A model generated the notes under the pieces. It ran no database searches, was not told the origin of the DNA, and worked only from the letters and a program-made list of their open reading frames with translations. Below, piece by piece: positions 28,385-38,862 of a stretch of 64,000 nt of DNA (the first letter of the stretch is position 1; each line of letters opens with the position of its first letter). A program made the position numbers and the translations under genes. The stretch is taken from contig NZ_FWXJ01000002.1 of assembly GCF_900176405.1 (NCBI RefSeq), positions 227,144 to 291,143 on the forward strand. The letters are read 5' to 3'. The stretch comes from Polynucleobacter kasalickyi (GTDB lineage: Bacteria; Pseudomonadota; Gammaproteobacteria; Burkholderiales; Burkholderiaceae).

Positions 28385-29259
28385 GTATATGGGCTTTAAT
28401 TGGACAGCAGTTTGCTAAAATTCTTTTGGCATTGTTTGTTATCTTTGGTATTTTGTGGACTTTAGATAAGTTAGTCCTCAGCAAGCAAAGAAAGGCTCTA
28501 GGCATTGTCAAGAGACCTATTTGGTTGGAGTTTACTGCGGACTTATTTCCAGTAATTGCCTTTATTTTTGTCTTACGCTCATTCTTGTTTGAGCCTTTTA
28601 AAATCCCATCAGGATCAATGATTCCGACCTTACAAATTGGTGATTTTATTTTGGTGAATAAGTTCACCTATGGCATTCGGTTTCCAGTAATTAATAAAAA
28701 GATGATTGAAGTTGGCGAGCCAAAGCGTGGAGATGTGGTTGTTTTCCGATATCCGGTCGATGAAAGTGTTGATTACATTAAGCGTGTCGTTGGTGTGCCG
28801 GGTGATGTTGTGCAGTACGCGGATAAACGCTTAACGATTAATGGTCAAGCATTTAATTATGAGCAGATCAGTAAAATCCCTCAGGTTGGTGAGGCAGATA
28901 ATCAAGGGCTCTTTGGAGCGATCCCTGACTTTTTAAAAACAAGGCACTTTAAAGAAACGTATCCTAGTGAGTTAGGTGGAGTTTCGCACTTTATCGAAAA
29001 TGATCCTCAACGTGCTAGCGGGTTTGCTAGTACCTTTATTCAGGAGAATGCCTTTCCTCAAATGGAAAATTGTGAATATAACGCATCTGGTTTTACTTGT
29101 AAGGTGCCAGCCGGTTCATATTTTATGATGGGCGATAATCGTGACAACAGTCTAGACTCACGTTATTGGGGTTTTGTACCAGAGAAAAATTTAGTTGGTA
29201 AAGCCTTTTTCATTTGGTTGAACATTGGCGACTTACACCGCATAGGGCGTTTTAACTAA
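28381..29259 (+). CDS. lepB: Signal peptidase I
   Basis: A 292-residue membrane serine protease that removes signal peptides from secreted proteins. Two N-terminal hydrophobic segments (about 5-25 and 58-72) precede the catalytic part. The nucleophile S79 is in [10 protein letters not shown] and the general base K134 in [11 protein letters not shown]; the [18 protein letters not shown] box is near residue 255. It overlaps lepA by 4 bases and is followed 2 bases later by rnc. Confidence 0.97.
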   Translation: MSIWALIGQQFAKILLALFVIFGILWTLDKLVLSKQRKALGIVKRPIWLEFTADLFPVIAFIFVLRSFLFEPFKIPSGSMIPTLQIGDFILVNKFTYGIRFPVINKKMIEVGEPKRGDVVVFRYPVDESVDYIKRVVGVPGDVVQYADKRLTINGQAFNYEQISKIPQVGEADNQGLFGAIPDFLKTRHFKETYPSELGGVSHFIENDPQRASGFASTFIQENAFPQMENCEYNASGFTCKVPAGSYFMMGDNRDNSLDSRYWGFVPEKNLVGKAFFIWLNIGDLHRIGRFN

Positions 29260-29261
29260 TC

Positions 29262-30056
29262 ATGAATGCTAGAACCACAATTGATACCAAGCTATTAGAA
29301 GAGCGCTTAGGTTATCAGTTCCAAAAGCATGACTTATTAGTGCAGGCCTTGACTCACCGAAGTCATGGCAAAAAAAACAATGAGCGTCTAGAGTTTTTAG
29401 GTGACTCTGTGCTGAACTGTATTGTGGCTGAAATTCTGTTTGATAAATTTAATCACCTGGATGAGGGAGATCTCTCAAGGGTGAGGGCCAATTTAGTAAA
29501 ACAGCAAGCCTTGTATGAGATTTCGCAAAGTTTGTCTTTATCAGACTACCTCCGCCTAGGAGAGGGTGAGTTAAAAAGTGGCGGCTTTAAGAGGCCGTCT
29601 ATCCTAGCCGATACCTTGGAAGCGATCATCGCGGCCATCTTTGTTGAAGCGGGTTTTTACAAGGTTCGTGAAATTTTGCGTAAGCTTTACAGTTTGATCC
29701 TAGAAAATGTTGATCCGAAAACACTGGGTAAGGATGACAAAACTTTGTTGCAAGAGTATTTACAGGGTCATCAATTACCCTTGCCGGTTTATCAAGTGAC
29801 AGCTACGACAGGTGTTGCACATAATCAAAATTTTGAAGTAGAGTGCTGTGTTGAGCCGCTAGACATTCGGGTGTCTGGGACTGGGACTAGTCGGCGTGCA
29901 GCTGAACAATGTGCTGCCAAACTGGCATTGATTCGCGCGCAAAAGGCCTTGCCACAAATCTTAAAACCCTCTAAGAAATTACAGGCCAGAAAGAAAAAAA
30001 GTCTTCTTGAACCGAGTCAAGGTGATGAACAACTGAACTTAACTTTAAAAGGCTAA
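29262..30056 (+). CDS. rnc: Ribonuclease III
   Basis: A 264-residue double-strand-specific RNase. The signature [12 protein letters not shown] is near residue 42, the second catalytic acidic set is in [12 protein letters not shown] near residue 116, and a dsRNA-binding domain covers about residues 155-225 ([25 protein letters not shown]). The C-terminal 35 residues are a lysine-rich extension. It processes rRNA precursors. The gene is tightly packed between lepB and era, as in most proteobacteria. Confidence 0.98.
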   Translation: MNARTTIDTKLLEERLGYQFQKHDLLVQALTHRSHGKKNNERLEFLGDSVLNCIVAEILFDKFNHLDEGDLSRVRANLVKQQALYEISQSLSLSDYLRLGEGELKSGGFKRPSILADTLEAIIAAIFVEAGFYKVREILRKLYSLILENVDPKTLGKDDKTLLQEYLQGHQLPLPVYQVTATTGVAHNQNFEVECCVEPLDIRVSGTGTSRRAAEQCAAKLALIRAQKALPQILKPSKKLQARKKKSLLEPSQGDEQLNLTLKG

Positions 30057-30058
30057 TC

Positions 30059-30964
30059 ATGACATTTAAATGTGGCTCCATTGCCCTCGTCGGTCGTCCC
30101 AATGTAGGCAAATCTACGTTGTTGAATGCCTTAGTTGGTCAAAAAATCAGTATTACCTCTAGAAAAGCGCAGACTACCCGGCATCGTATCGCTGGTATTA
30201 ACACCACGGAGAGTGCGCAGTTCATCTTTTTAGATACGCCAGGTTTTCAAACGCATTTTGTTAGTGCGTTGAATAAATCTCTGAATCGTACGGTTACTAA
30301 TACCCTTGGGGATGTGGACGTTATTTGCTTAGTGATTGAGGCAGGTAACTTTTCTAAAGACGATGCGCAAGTTTTGGAGATGCTGCAAGGAGATATTCCG
30401 GTCATCTTAGTGGCAAATAAATTAGATGTGTTTGCTAGTCGTGCAGAAACACCATCCGATCGTGATTATTACTTGCTGGAATTTTTGAAAGAAATGTCTG
30501 GAAAATTTGAGTTTGCTGAAATCGTGCCGATGACCGCAAAACATCCGGATGATGTAGTACGTTTAATGGCTACGATTGAGTCTTATTTACCTGAACGTGA
30601 AGCAATCTATGATCCGGACACTCTAACGGATCGAAGTGAGCGCTTTTTAGCGGCAGAAATCTTACGGGAAAAAGTCTTTCGCCATACTGGTGCTGAGTTA
30701 CCCTATGCGAGTTCTGTCGTGATTGATAAATTTGAGCTAGACGGAAAAATGCGTCGTATCGCAGCAACTATCCTAGTTGATCGAGACAGTCACAAGCCAA
30801 TGATTATTGGTGAGAAGGGTGAACGTCTGAAAAGAATCTCGACAGAGGCTCGGGTAGATATGGAAAGACTTTTCGATGGAAAGGTTTTTTTAGAGACCTG
30901 GGTCAAAGTGAAAAGAGGTTGGGCAGATGACCGAGTTGCTTTAAGAGAGCAAGGATTGGAGTAA
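30059..30964 (+). CDS. era: GTPase Era
   Basis: A 301-residue GTPase that binds the 3' end of 16S rRNA during 30S maturation. G1 is [10 protein letters not shown] near residue 12, the effector region is [10 protein letters not shown]3 is LDTPGF and G4 is VANKLD. The C-terminal KH domain contains the [15 protein letters not shown] loop near residue 252. It follows rnc by 2 bases and precedes recO by 3. Confidence 0.98.
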   Translation: MTFKCGSIALVGRPNVGKSTLLNALVGQKISITSRKAQTTRHRIAGINTTESAQFIFLDTPGFQTHFVSALNKSLNRTVTNTLGDVDVICLVIEAGNFSKDDAQVLEMLQGDIPVILVANKLDVFASRAETPSDRDYYLLEFLKEMSGKFEFAEIVPMTAKHPDDVVRLMATIESYLPEREAIYDPDTLTDRSERFLAAEILREKVFRHTGAELPYASSVVIDKFELDGKMRRIAATILVDRDSHKPMIIGEKGERLKRISTEARVDMERLFDGKVFLETWVKVKRGWADDRVALREQGLE

Positions 30965-30967
30965 GCG

Positions 30968-31684
30968 ATGCGGGTGTTTGAAGAGCCTGCATTCGTATTG
31001 CATTCGATCGCTTATAAAGAAACAAGCTTAATTTTAGATGTTTTCACGAGACACTATGGGCGAATCGCCCTAGTAGCGAAAGGTGCCAAAAGGCCTCACT
31101 CCCCTCTTCGCCCGGTTTTACAACAATTCCAACCATTAGAAATCCATTTCACTGGTAAGTTAGAGTTAAAGACTTTAACGAAATCTGAGTGGACTGGAGG
31201 TGTGGTTCCCCTAGTCGGGGACGCTCTATTATGTGGTTTTTATATGAATGAATTGATTGTAAAATTCTTGGCACGAGAGGATGCTCATGAATCTTTGTTT
31301 GATGATTATCATCAAACCATTGCTCAACTATCGATGGCCACCGAGCAGTTTGAAAAAATCTTGCGGCCTTTTGAAATTAGGCTTTTACAAGAAACTGGCT
31401 ATTGTGCACCACTCGATATTTGTCAAGAAACCGGTGCTGCTTTAGATCCAGAGCTAGATTATGTATATCAACCAGAAGTTGGCGTACGACCCCATGGGCT
31501 TCATGACCCCCTCTATTGGCCGATTTTGAAAGGTAAACATTTCTCAGCATTAGCTAGATTTTATTTGGAAGATCCTGAAACCTTACAATTAAGTAAACCT
31601 TTAATGCGATTTTTGTTAGGACTACATCTTCAAGACCAAGTCTTAATGACACGGCAAATTTTAATAGATTTAAAAAAACTATAG
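30968..31684 (+). CDS. recO: DNA repair protein RecO
   Basis: The 238-residue recombination mediator begins with the OB-fold segment [21 protein letters not shown] and continues with [13 protein letters not shown], both typical of RecO, followed by a helical domain. It loads RecA on SSB-coated DNA with RecR. It has only one candidate zinc cysteine pair, not the full CxxC set of some homologues. Era-recO-pdxJ-acpS is the standard order. Confidence 0.95.
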   Translation: MRVFEEPAFVLHSIAYKETSLILDVFTRHYGRIALVAKGAKRPHSPLRPVLQQFQPLEIHFTGKLELKTLTKSEWTGGVVPLVGDALLCGFYMNELIVKFLAREDAHESLFDDYHQTIAQLSMATEQFEKILRPFEIRLLQETGYCAPLDICQETGAALDPELDYVYQPEVGVRPHGLHDPLYWPILKGKHFSALARFYLEDPETLQLSKPLMRFLLGLHLQDQVLMTRQILIDLKKL

Positions 31685-31686
31685 GA

Positions 31687-32445
31687 ATGACCATGATTCA
31701 AACGATCGATTTGGGAGTTAATATTGACCATATAGCAACACTTCGTAACGTTCGCGGTGTGAGTTATCCAGATCCAATCAGAGCAGCCTTGGAGGCCGAA
31801 GAGGCTGGTGCTGATTTGATTACCCTACATTTGCGCGAAGATCGTCGCCACATTAAAGATGAAGATTTATTTGCAATCCGTCCCTTACTCAAAACGCGCA
31901 TGAATTTAGAGTGCGCAATTACTACTGAGATGCTAGAAATTGCCTGTCGTGTTCAACCTCAGGATGTTTGTTTAGTTCCTGAGAAAAGAACTGAGGTGAC
32001 TACCGAAGGTGGTTTGGATGTTTTGGGTAAATTCAATGAGGTGAAATTGGCTCTCAAAATTCTAGGTGAAGCAGGTATCAAAGTGTCTTTATTTATTGAT
32101 CCTGACAGGGGAGTTATTCAGGCGTGTCATGATCTTGGGGTGAAGATTGTTGAATTGCACACCGGAGCCTATGCTAATGCGTCGGGCTCTAAGCAAGTAG
32201 CAGAGTTACAGCGAATTAAAATAGCTGCTGCATTTGCCCATGAAATGGGTATCAAGGTGAATGCAGGCCATGGTTTACATGAGGGGAATGTTTGGGAGAT
32301 TGCGCAAATTTTACCGATTAGGGAATTAAATATCGGTCATGCTTTAGTGGCTGAGGCCGTTTTTAAAGGCTGGAAAATTGCGATTCAAGATATGAAAGCA
32401 TTAATGCAAGCAGCTCGTAATCAACCATCGGGTAGCCTTGCATGA
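31687..32445 (+). CDS. pdxJ: Pyridoxine 5'-phosphate synthase
   Basis: A 252-residue TIM-barrel enzyme that joins deoxyxylulose 5-phosphate and 3-amino-2-oxopropyl phosphate to form pyridoxine phosphate. Characteristic stretches are [47 protein letters not shown] and [10 protein letters not shown], ending with [10 protein letters not shown]. Two in-frame ATGs (31,687 and 31,693) are possible starts; the second matches the usual family start better. Its stop overlaps the acpS start by 4 bases. Confidence 0.98.
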   Translation: MTMIQTIDLGVNIDHIATLRNVRGVSYPDPIRAALEAEEAGADLITLHLREDRRHIKDEDLFAIRPLLKTRMNLECAITTEMLEIACRVQPQDVCLVPEKRTEVTTEGGLDVLGKFNEVKLALKILGEAGIKVSLFIDPDRGVIQACHDLGVKIVELHTGAYANASGSKQVAELQRIKIAAAFAHEMGIKVNAGHGLHEGNVWEIAQILPIRELNIGHALVAEAVFKGWKIAIQDMKALMQAARNQPSGSLA

Positions 32446-32846
32446 TTTATGGGATTGGCAATGATTTGCTGCTAATTGCAAGGATGGAAAAAACCTTTGA
32501 AAGAACGGGTGGCCGGATTGTGCAACGTATTTTGGGGCCTAATGAAATACAAGTTTATGAAGCGCGTCGTAAAAGAAATCAGCGACGAGGCTTAGCTTAC
32601 TTGTGTACCCGATTTGCTGCCAAAGAGGCATTTTCTAAAGCGATTGGATTGGGCATGCATGCGCCGATGACATGGCGCTCTGTGGAAGTGTTGAACGATT
32701 CTACTGGTCGACCTTATCTCATTTACCACGGCCCTTTAGCAATCATGATGCAAGAAAAAAACCTACATGGACAAGTTACTTTAACGGATGAAGAAAATAT
32801 GGTGAGCGCTGTAGTGATTGTGACCAGTTCATCCATCAATGTTTGA
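32442..32846 (+). CDS. acpS: Holo-[acyl-carrier-protein] synthase
   Basis: A 134-residue phosphopantetheinyl transferase that activates the ACP encoded at 23.8 kb. It begins [15 protein letters not shown] (magnesium aspartate D8), with the [13 protein letters not shown] motif near residue 58. It overlaps pdxJ in an ATGA arrangement and precedes nagZ by 14 bases. Confidence 0.97.
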   Translation: MIYGIGNDLLLIARMEKTFERTGGRIVQRILGPNEIQVYEARRKRNQRRGLAYLCTRFAAKEAFSKAIGLGMHAPMTWRSVEVLNDSTGRPYLIYHGPLAIMMQEKNLHGQVTLTDEENMVSAVVIVTSSSINV

Positions 32847-32860
32847 ATGGAGTTGATTGA

Positions 32861-33946
32861 ATGAAGAGAAAAAATTTTACACCGGGACCTGTTGTATTGG
32901 ATGTCCTTGCGGATGAGTTAACCCTTGAAGATGTAGAACGAATTAAACATCCCCTCACGGGTGGCGTGATTCTATTCGGTAGAAATTTTCAGAGTAGAGC
33001 GCAACTAACAGCCTTAACAAAGTCGATTAAAAAAGTTCGTGAGGATGTACTGATTGCGATTGACCATGAAGGTGGTCGAGTGCAACGTGCAAAGACCGAT
33101 GGTTTTACCCACTTACCTGCTATGCAACGTTTAGGAAATATTTGGTCAGGTAAGCAGTTGCCATCTGGTCGATATACCGCCTCAGAAACCGCCCTCATGG
33201 CGATGAACGCAGCAACTGCAGTAGGTTATGTGCTAGCAAGTGAGCTGAGGGCTTGTGGAGTTGATTTTAGCTTTACGCCTGTCCTCGATTTAGATTACGG
33301 TAATAGCCAAGTGATTGGTGATCGTTCTTTCCATCAAGAGTCAAGTATTGTGACGATGTTGGCACGTAGTTTAAATCATGGGCTCTTGTTAGCAGGGATG
33401 AAAAATTGTGGAAAACATTTCCCTGGTCATGGTTTTGCCAGTGCAGACTCTCATGTAGAGATACCAACCGATACTCGCAGCCTGGTTGAGATTTTGAAGA
33501 AGGATGCTAAGCCTTATTTAGATCTTGGCTTAACGCTAGATTCTGTGATGCCAGCCCATGTGATTTATCCAGCGGTCGATAAAATGCCGGCGGGTTTTTC
33601 GAAAATTTGGTTGCAAGATATTTTGCGTCGTAAGTTAGGTTTTAATGGGGTTATTTTTAGCGATGACTTATCGATGGAAGGCGCATCTGTTGCTGGGAAT
33701 GTTGTTCAAGGAGCACAAGCCGCATTAAGTGCAGGCTGTGACGCCGTCCTAATTTGTAATCGTCCTGATTTGGCTGATCAATTACTGCACGAATTGAAAA
33801 TCCATGAAAAATTATTTGCTGTTTCTAGACAGCGTTTGATTCGTTTGTTTCCCCAAAGCCACTCTTTGAGCTGGAAAGAATTACAAATGGAGCAACAATA
33901 TGCTGAAGCAAAAATGCTTTTACAAACCTATGGCTTGATTGCTTAG
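32861..33946 (+). CDS. nagZ: Beta-N-acetylhexosaminidase
   Basis: A 361-residue GH3 enzyme that trims GlcNAc from muropeptides during peptidoglycan recycling in the cytoplasm. The signatures IDHEGGRVQR (near residue 67), CGKHFPGHG (near 183) with the catalytic histidine loop, and FSDDLSMEGA with the nucleophile aspartate near residue 267 are present. It is the last gene of the lepA-to-nagZ run and is followed by a strong terminator. Confidence 0.96.
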   Translation: MKRKNFTPGPVVLDVLADELTLEDVERIKHPLTGGVILFGRNFQSRAQLTALTKSIKKVREDVLIAIDHEGGRVQRAKTDGFTHLPAMQRLGNIWSGKQLPSGRYTASETALMAMNAATAVGYVLASELRACGVDFSFTPVLDLDYGNSQVIGDRSFHQESSIVTMLARSLNHGLLLAGMKNCGKHFPGHGFASADSHVEIPTDTRSLVEILKKDAKPYLDLGLTLDSVMPAHVIYPAVDKMPAGFSKIWLQDILRRKLGFNGVIFSDDLSMEGASVAGNVVQGAQAALSAGCDAVLICNRPDLADQLLHELKIHEKLFAVSRQRLIRLFPQSHSLSWKELQMEQQYAEAKMLLQTYGLIA

Positions 33947-33996
33947 TAGTCAGTCTTTCGTTAGTTGAATACCAAAATATAATTTGGCAGTCCAAG

Positions 33997-34033
33997 AAAA
34001 AGGCCTCAAAAAGATATTTTTTGAGGCCTTTTT
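33997..34033. terminator. Bidirectional terminator between nagZ and efp
   Basis: A near-perfect stem AAAAAGGCCTCAAAAA / TTTTTGAGGCCTTTTT with a 5-base loop carries A-runs on one side and T-runs on the other, so it can stop transcripts from both the plus-strand nagZ unit and the minus-strand efp unit. Both genes end toward it. Confidence 0.93.
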
Positions 34034-34096
34034 AATCGAACAGTCTAAAACCGAAAAGGTAAATTTTTCCTGTTTCAGAATCTTAAGCAGGGAATA

Positions 34097-34657
34097 TTAA
34101 TTGGCGCGACTGCGATATTCGCCAGTACGAGTGTCAATTTCAATTTTGTCACCGGTACCACAGAACAAAGGCACTTGTAATTCGTAACCGGTTTCAATTT
34201 TTGCCATCTTCATGACTTTTCCTGAACTCGTGTCACCTTTGACTGCTGGTTCTGTATAGATGATTTCACGAATAATCATAGTAGGCAAGTCAACTGACAA
34301 TGCTTTACCTTCATAAAAAACTACTTCAACGGCCATGCCGTCTTGCAGGTAGTTCAGCGCATCACCCATGTTGTCAGCTTCAACTTCATATTGATTGTAT
34401 TCAGTATCCATAAATACATACATTGGATCTGCAAAGTAAGAGTAGGTACACTCTTTCTTTTCTAGAACAACGATATCAAATTTGTCGTCTGCTTTATAGA
34501 TTCCTTCGTTCGGGGCATCTGTAATCAAATTCTTAAATTTCATTTTTACAACAGCAGAGTTACGACCAGAACGGTTATATTCAGCACGTTGCACAACCAT
34601 TGGCTCAGTACCAATCATTACAACGTTACCTACACGAACTTCTTGAGCAGTTTTCAT
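34097..34657 (-). CDS. efp: Translation elongation factor P, arginine-modified type
   Basis: A 186-residue EF-P that rescues ribosomes stalled at polyproline. The modification loop reads RSGRNSAV, with arginine at position 32 in place of the lysine used by the EpmA pathway. This is the form that EarP rhamnosylates, and the earP gene lies directly upstream on the same strand, 33 bases away. Three beta-barrel domains are expected; the C-terminus [22 protein letters not shown] is typical. Confidence 0.97.
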   Translation of the reverse strand: MKTAQEVRVGNVVMIGTEPMVVQRAEYNRSGRNSAVVKMKFKNLITDAPNEGIYKADDKFDIVVLEKKECTYSYFADPMYVFMDTEYNQYEVEADNMGDALNYLQDGMAVEVVFYEGKALSVDLPTMIIREIIYTEPAVKGDTSSGKVMKMAKIETGYELQVPLFCGTGDKIEIDTRTGEYRSRAN

Positions 34658-34690
34658 CCGACTTTTTCCTTGAATTTCAAACCTATGATT

Positions 34691-35803
34691 TTAACCTTTT
34701 TTTAATAAAGGTTTAGCGAATTTCAATAATCGATCTCCCAAGTCCCCATCCAATTGGCGAGTTGCTAAGGTGTTTTGCCAATCTAGGGCATGTTGGCGAA
34801 TGCTTGATAGCCCATCCCACCATTCGTTAACTGGTTGATTTGTCATCATTTTTCTGGTTTTTTCGGTGAGTCCGAGATTGTTTTTTGGTAAGTAGATATT
34901 TAAAAAAGCGTCTAATTTTTCTAAATGGACTAGATCTTCCTGCGGATAAATATCCCATATAAAGGGTTTGGCAGCCCACTGTGCTCTGATAAATGAATCC
35001 TCGCCTCTCACCCAATTCAAGTCACAATACGCTAAAAGTTTGTCGTATTCATCTTGTGGCATGAATGGCGTCGGTATTAAGCGCATCTGACCAACATCGA
35101 TTGTTTCTGTAAAAGCTTGATGAAGCCATCTAGCTATTGCAGTTTGTGGCTTACCAGAGCAAATAAATAGATCTACTTTTGTATCTAACTCGATGAGTTG
35201 ATTTAAAAAATCAATTAATTTCTGATCCCCGTAATTAAACACAGAGATCTTCGTTGAAGAGGGACGTGTTTGTTGAAACAGATCATCGATGATATGGGAG
35301 GGTGTGCACAACAAATGACTTTGCTCGGTTTTGCCAAGAAGCCCGCCAGTTTTTTCATTGAAGCCGGGATAATAAAAATATCTTTTAGCTTGCTTCGAGT
35401 CATTAGCTAGAGTGGCGAGGCCATGCATGTCCTCGACCCATGGTTCAGCACTCAAATACTCAACATTAATCAGGAGGCTGTTGGTGATTTGAGTGATGTA
35501 ATGCTCAGGTAGATCGCAAGAAAATGTTTCCAATACCAGATCCGGGACGTCATCTGTCAGAATCATCGCTTCACTTACTTGCCATGGATGAAGTTCTAAG
35601 CCCAGTTGAGATAAATTTGACAGTGTAGTTTTACCCGCGAGTTGATGGATCAAAGACAGATCGTCACAAAATAATCGTATGTTATGGCCGGAGACCGTAA
35701 AATGATGGTTTGCAAGAATTTCTGTCAAGCGCCTAGCGAGACGCCAACAAAATCCAGCATCGCCGTAGTTATCAACGACCTTACAAAAGATATCAATACG
35801 CAT
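34691..35803 (-). CDS. earP: EF-P arginine-32 rhamnosyltransferase
   Basis: The 370-residue protein is an inverting GT-B glycosyltransferase that transfers rhamnose from dTDP-rhamnose to EF-P Arg32. The N-terminal [22 protein letters not shown] carries the catalytic aspartate region, and the C-terminal nucleotide-binding segment [32 protein letters not shown] near residue 262 is the family signature. It is upstream of its substrate gene efp. Its ATG at 35,801-35,803 shares two bases with the ATG of divergent uvrC, so its leader lies inside uvrC's first codons. Confidence 0.95.
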   Translation of the reverse strand: MRIDIFCKVVDNYGDAGFCWRLARRLTEILANHHFTVSGHNIRLFCDDLSLIHQLAGKTTLSNLSQLGLELHPWQVSEAMILTDDVPDLVLETFSCDLPEHYITQITNSLLINVEYLSAEPWVEDMHGLATLANDSKQAKRYFYYPGFNEKTGGLLGKTEQSHLLCTPSHIIDDLFQQTRPSSTKISVFNYGDQKLIDFLNQLIELDTKVDLFICSGKPQTAIARWLHQAFTETIDVGQMRLIPTPFMPQDEYDKLLAYCDLNWVRGEDSFIRAQWAAKPFIWDIYPQEDLVHLEKLDAFLNIYLPKNNLGLTEKTRKMMTNQPVNEWWDGLSSIRQHALDWQNTLATRQLDGDLGDRLLKFAKPLLKKG

Positions 35804-37700
35804 GACAACGTCTCAACCTGAACAGTATTTTGAACAACTCCAAGAAGAGGTCAAGCAATTGACGGAACTGCCAGGGGTGTATCGATTTTTTGATCAGAGT
35901 AACCATATTTTGTATGTTGGGAAAGCAAAGAATCTTAAAAAAAGAGTCAGTAGTTATTTTCAGCGTACTCAATTATCTCCTCGAATTGAGAGGATGGTAC
36001 AAAAAATTGCTCGCATGGAAACGACTGCAACTAGGACGGAAACAGAAGCTTTAATTTTAGAAAATAATTTAATTAAGGCACTAGCTCCACCCTTTAATAT
36101 TTTATTTAGAGACGATAAATCTTATCCTTATTTGATGATTACTGGACATACTTTTCCGCGGATTGCCTCCTACCGAGGAAAGGTGGATAAGAAAAATAAG
36201 TATTTTGGACCTTTTCCTAATTCTTGGGCGGTCAAAAGTAGTGTGCAAATTTTACAAAAAGTATTTTTATTAAGGACTTGCGAAGATACGGTCTTCAAAA
36301 ATCGTAGTAGGCCTTGTTTGTTACATCAAATCCATCGTTGTAGTGCTCCTTGTGTCGGGCTCGTCTCAACGTCTCAATATCAAGAAGATGTGGGTAAAGC
36401 AGTATCATTTTTAGCCGGTAATCATGCTAGCGTAATGAAGGATTTAGAAAAGTCGATGTTGGCTTTTAGTGATGCATTGGAGTTTGAAAAAGCTGCGTCA
36501 GTGAGAGATCGTATTACGGATTTATCGAATGTCTTGCAACAACAATCGATGGATGCAGTGGCAGATGGTCAAAACAATATTGATATTATTGCGGTAGCCG
36601 AGCAGCATGGCCATATTTGTGTGAACTTAGCCATGGTCAGAGGGGGACGGCATCTTGGCGATCGACCTTATTTCCCAATCGTCGTGAGAAATGATACGGG
36701 CGCAGCCTCAGAAATTTCTGAGTATTTACTGTCGTTCATGGTTCAAAGGTATTTGGATGATGTGGATCTAAGTGATGGTAGTGATTTGCAAAAATTAGTA
36801 CCGACTGTATTTGTTATGAGTCATCCCTTGGGCGATGATGAAGGCTTATTAATAAAGTCCTTAGAAGAGCGTTTAGGAAAAAAAGTTCAGTTTATTACCC
36901 ACCCACAAGGACAGCGAAAACATTGGTTGACGATGGCGCAAGGTAACGCACAGATTGCCCTAGCAAAGCGGATTAGTGAACGAAGTGGTGCTCAAGCTAG
37001 AACGATTGCCTTAATGGAACTTTTACAGCTAGATATTGATGACTCAGAGTTATTTCGAGTCGAGTGCTTCGATATTAGTCATACTTCAGGTGAAGCAACT
37101 CAAGCATCTTGTGTGGTCTATCAAAAAAATGACATGCAAAATAAAGAATATCGTCGATTTAATATTGAGGGGATTACTCCAGGCGATGATTATGCAGCAA
37201 TGCGGCAAGTGCTTGAACGTCGTTACGCAAACTTCTTAGAGTTGCCAGAAGATAAAATCCCTCATGTCATTCTGGTCGATGGTGGAAAAGGGCAAGTAGA
37301 AGCCGCAAAAATGGTATTGAACGAACTAGGAGTTGATAATCGCTTAATTGTAGGCGTTGCTAAAGGAGATGGTCGTAAGGTCGGGTTAGAAACCTTGATT
37401 TTTGCTGATGATCGAGCACCACTGTTATTAGGGGTGGATAATATAGCTTTAATGTTGGTAGCACAAATTCGTGATGAGGCACATCGGTTTGCAATCACAG
37501 GGATGCGTGCTAAACGACAAAAAACGAGAAATGTTTCTAGACTTGAAGAGATTGAAGGTATCGGGGCCAAACGTAGACAAAAACTATTATCAAGATTTGG
37601 TGGCATCAAAGGTGTCGCCGGAGCAACTATCGAAGAGCTCTCCCAAGTTGAAGGAATTTCTCAATCTTTAGCAGAACAAATATATAAACAATTACACTAG
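35802..37700 (+). CDS. uvrC: Excinuclease ABC subunit C
   Basis: A 632-residue nucleotide-excision nuclease. The GIY-YIG domain ([22 protein letters not shown]) covers about residues 25-105 and makes the 3' cut. A CxxxC-containing segment ([15 protein letters not shown]) follows near residue 170, and a UVR motif lies near 205-235. The RNase H-like 5' nuclease region carries [10 protein letters not shown] and ILVDGGKGQ, and helix-hairpin-helix motifs ([28 protein letters not shown]) end the protein. It is divergent from earP with overlapping start codons and is followed by pgsA, the conserved uvrC-pgsA pair. Confidence 0.97.
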   Translation: MTTSQPEQYFEQLQEEVKQLTELPGVYRFFDQSNHILYVGKAKNLKKRVSSYFQRTQLSPRIERMVQKIARMETTATRTETEALILENNLIKALAPPFNILFRDDKSYPYLMITGHTFPRIASYRGKVDKKNKYFGPFPNSWAVKSSVQILQKVFLLRTCEDTVFKNRSRPCLLHQIHRCSAPCVGLVSTSQYQEDVGKAVSFLAGNHASVMKDLEKSMLAFSDALEFEKAASVRDRITDLSNVLQQQSMDAVADGQNNIDIIAVAEQHGHICVNLAMVRGGRHLGDRPYFPIVVRNDTGAASEISEYLLSFMVQRYLDDVDLSDGSDLQKLVPTVFVMSHPLGDDEGLLIKSLEERLGKKVQFITHPQGQRKHWLTMAQGNAQIALAKRISERSGAQARTIALMELLQLDIDDSELFRVECFDISHTSGEATQASCVVYQKNDMQNKEYRRFNIEGITPGDDYAAMRQVLERRYANFLELPEDKIPHVILVDGGKGQVEAAKMVLNELGVDNRLIVGVAKGDGRKVGLETLIFADDRAPLLLGVDNIALMLVAQIRDEAHRFAITGMRAKRQKTRNVSRLEEIEGIGAKRRQKLLSRFGGIKGVAGATIEELSQVEGISQSLAEQIYKQLH

Positions 37701-37726
37701 CACTATCTTTTATTGAAATAAAAACT

Positions 37727-38299
37727 ATGCCATTTAACTTTCCTATCTTTTTAACCTGGTTAAGAATTGCTGTAATACCACTTTTGGTGTGTATTTACTA
37801 CGTGCCAGAGGGACTGTTTACCTTAGGTGAGAAAAATCTGATTGCTACGATTTTGTTTGTCTGCGCGGCAATCACCGATTGGTTGGATGGTTACTTGGCG
37901 AGGAAGTGGGCACAGTCCTCTAGTTTTGGTGCTTTTTTAGATCCGGTGGCAGATAAATTGATTGTAGCCGCGACCTTGCTTGTTCTTCTCAATTTTGATC
38001 GGGTTCCTGTTTGGGTGGCGTTAATTATTATTGGTAGAGAAATTACGATTTCCGCTTTAAGAGAATGGATGGCACAGTTGGGAGCCTCGGCCAGTGTGGC
38101 AGTTCATTTTTTAGGAAAAGTAAAAACAACCATGCAATTAGTGGCGATTAGTTTTTTGTTGTATGACAATACTTTGTTTGGTGTTATTCATACGGGGATT
38201 TTAGGAAAGTATCTAATTATCATCGCAGCCATGCTAACTTTATGGTCCATGGTTTATTATTTGCGTAAAGCTTGGCCAGTGATTGCAGATAAATCTTAA
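37727..38299 (+). CDS. pgsA: CDP-diacylglycerol--glycerol-3-phosphate 3-phosphatidyltransferase
   Basis: A 190-residue inner-membrane enzyme of phosphatidylglycerol synthesis. The CDP-alcohol phosphotransferase motif D-x2-DG-x2-AR-x8-G-x3-D-x3-D is present in DWLDGYLARKW..GAFLDPVADK near residue 54. Several hydrophobic helices fill the rest. It follows uvrC and precedes tRNA-Gly and tRNA-Cys, the same order as uvrC-pgsA-glyW-cysT in E. coli. Confidence 0.97.
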   Translation: MPFNFPIFLTWLRIAVIPLLVCIYYVPEGLFTLGEKNLIATILFVCAAITDWLDGYLARKWAQSSSFGAFLDPVADKLIVAATLLVLLNFDRVPVWVALIIIGREITISALREWMAQLGASASVAVHFLGKVKTTMQLVAISFLLYDNTLFGVIHTGILGKYLIIIAAMLTLWSMVYYLRKAWPVIADKS

Positions 38300-38316
38300 G
38301 AAAATAGCAATTGCAC

Positions 38317-38345
38317 TAGTCAGATTAAAAAAAGTTTGTTACAAT
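38317..38345 (+). promoter_or_regulatory. Possible promoter for tRNA-Gly
   Basis: TAGTCA and TACAAT are separated by 17 bases downstream of pgsA. The distance to the tRNA (about 88 bases from the -10 box) is longer than usual, so a closer TAAAAT-containing site near 38,393 is an alternative. Confidence 0.3.
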
Positions 38346-38432
38346 AATCTTCTTGGTTAATTCAGCAGATATTTGCTAATAATCATTAAGTAGTAAAATG
38401 GCAGTACAGCATAAGTTTTAGTTGTAAATTAT

Positions 38433-38508
38433 GCGGGATTAGCTCAGTTGGTAGAGCGATACCTTGCCAAGGTATAGGTCGAGAGTTCGAGTCTCTTATC
38501 CCGCTCCA
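38433..38508 (+). tRNA. tRNA-Gly(GCC)
   Basis: A 76-base cloverleaf with encoded CCA. The acceptor stem pairs GCGGGAT with ATCCCGC, the D-arm is GCTCAGTTGGTAGAGC, the anticodon loop TTGCCAA gives GCC, and the T-arm is GAGAG-TTCGAGT-CTCTT (one G-T pair). It lies 133 bases after pgsA. Confidence 0.97.
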
Positions 38509-38513
38509 AATTT

Positions 38514-38541
38514 AAAAAAGGGAAGCTGCGCTTCCTTTTTT
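38514..38541 (+). terminator. Terminator between tRNA-Gly and tRNA-Cys
   Basis: GGAAGC - TGC - GCTTCC is flanked by an A-run before and a T-run after, forming a typical intrinsic terminator just behind tRNA-Gly. It implies that tRNA-Cys has its own promoter; a TATAAT sequence at 38,580-38,585 is the nearest candidate. Confidence 0.85.
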
Positions 38542-38614
38542 ATTTCGTAAGCAGCATACAGTTTTTATAAGTAAAGATTTATAATTTCAGTTTGTTACTT
38601 ATCGTAAATGCAGT

Positions 38615-38688
38615 GGCGCGATGGCCGAGTGGTTAGGCAGAAGCCTGCAAAGCTTTGAACGGGGGTTCGATTCCCTCTCGCGCCTCCA
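38615..38688 (+). tRNA. tRNA-Cys(GCA), integration target
   Basis: A 74-base tRNA with encoded CCA. The acceptor stem pairs GGCGCGA with TCGCGCC, the anticodon loop CTGCAAA gives GCA, and the T-arm is centred on GGTTCGATTCC. The last 20 bases (38,669-38,688) are repeated with two mismatches at 42,805-42,824, which marks this gene as the attachment site of the island that follows. The tRNA itself appears intact. Confidence 0.96.
38669..38688 (+). repeat. Attachment repeat, tRNA-proximal copy (attL-like)
   Basis: The 3' end of tRNA-Cys, beginning GATTCCCTCTCGCGCCT, matches 42,805-42,824 at 18 of 20 positions. Tyrosine integrases of the P4 type commonly use tRNA 3' ends as crossover sites. Confidence 0.72.
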
Positions 38689-38862
38689 AAAACTCTCCAA
38701 TTAACACCTTTTATTGCCAATAAAACCCAATAGATATATGGTTCTTATCATTTTATGGGTGTTCATGGCTAATCCTTGCAAATAAGTGTGGTATCAGTTC
38801 TTAGTGGGTAAATAGGCGGGCAAATTTTTTGCTCCAAAGAATTACCTACAAAAACAAAAAAA

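Noticed and set aside
28073..28667. Minus-strand frames across lepA and lepB, up to 156 codons
   Set aside because: They cross two well-supported plus-strand genes, have no recognisable domains and lack a Shine-Dalgarno.
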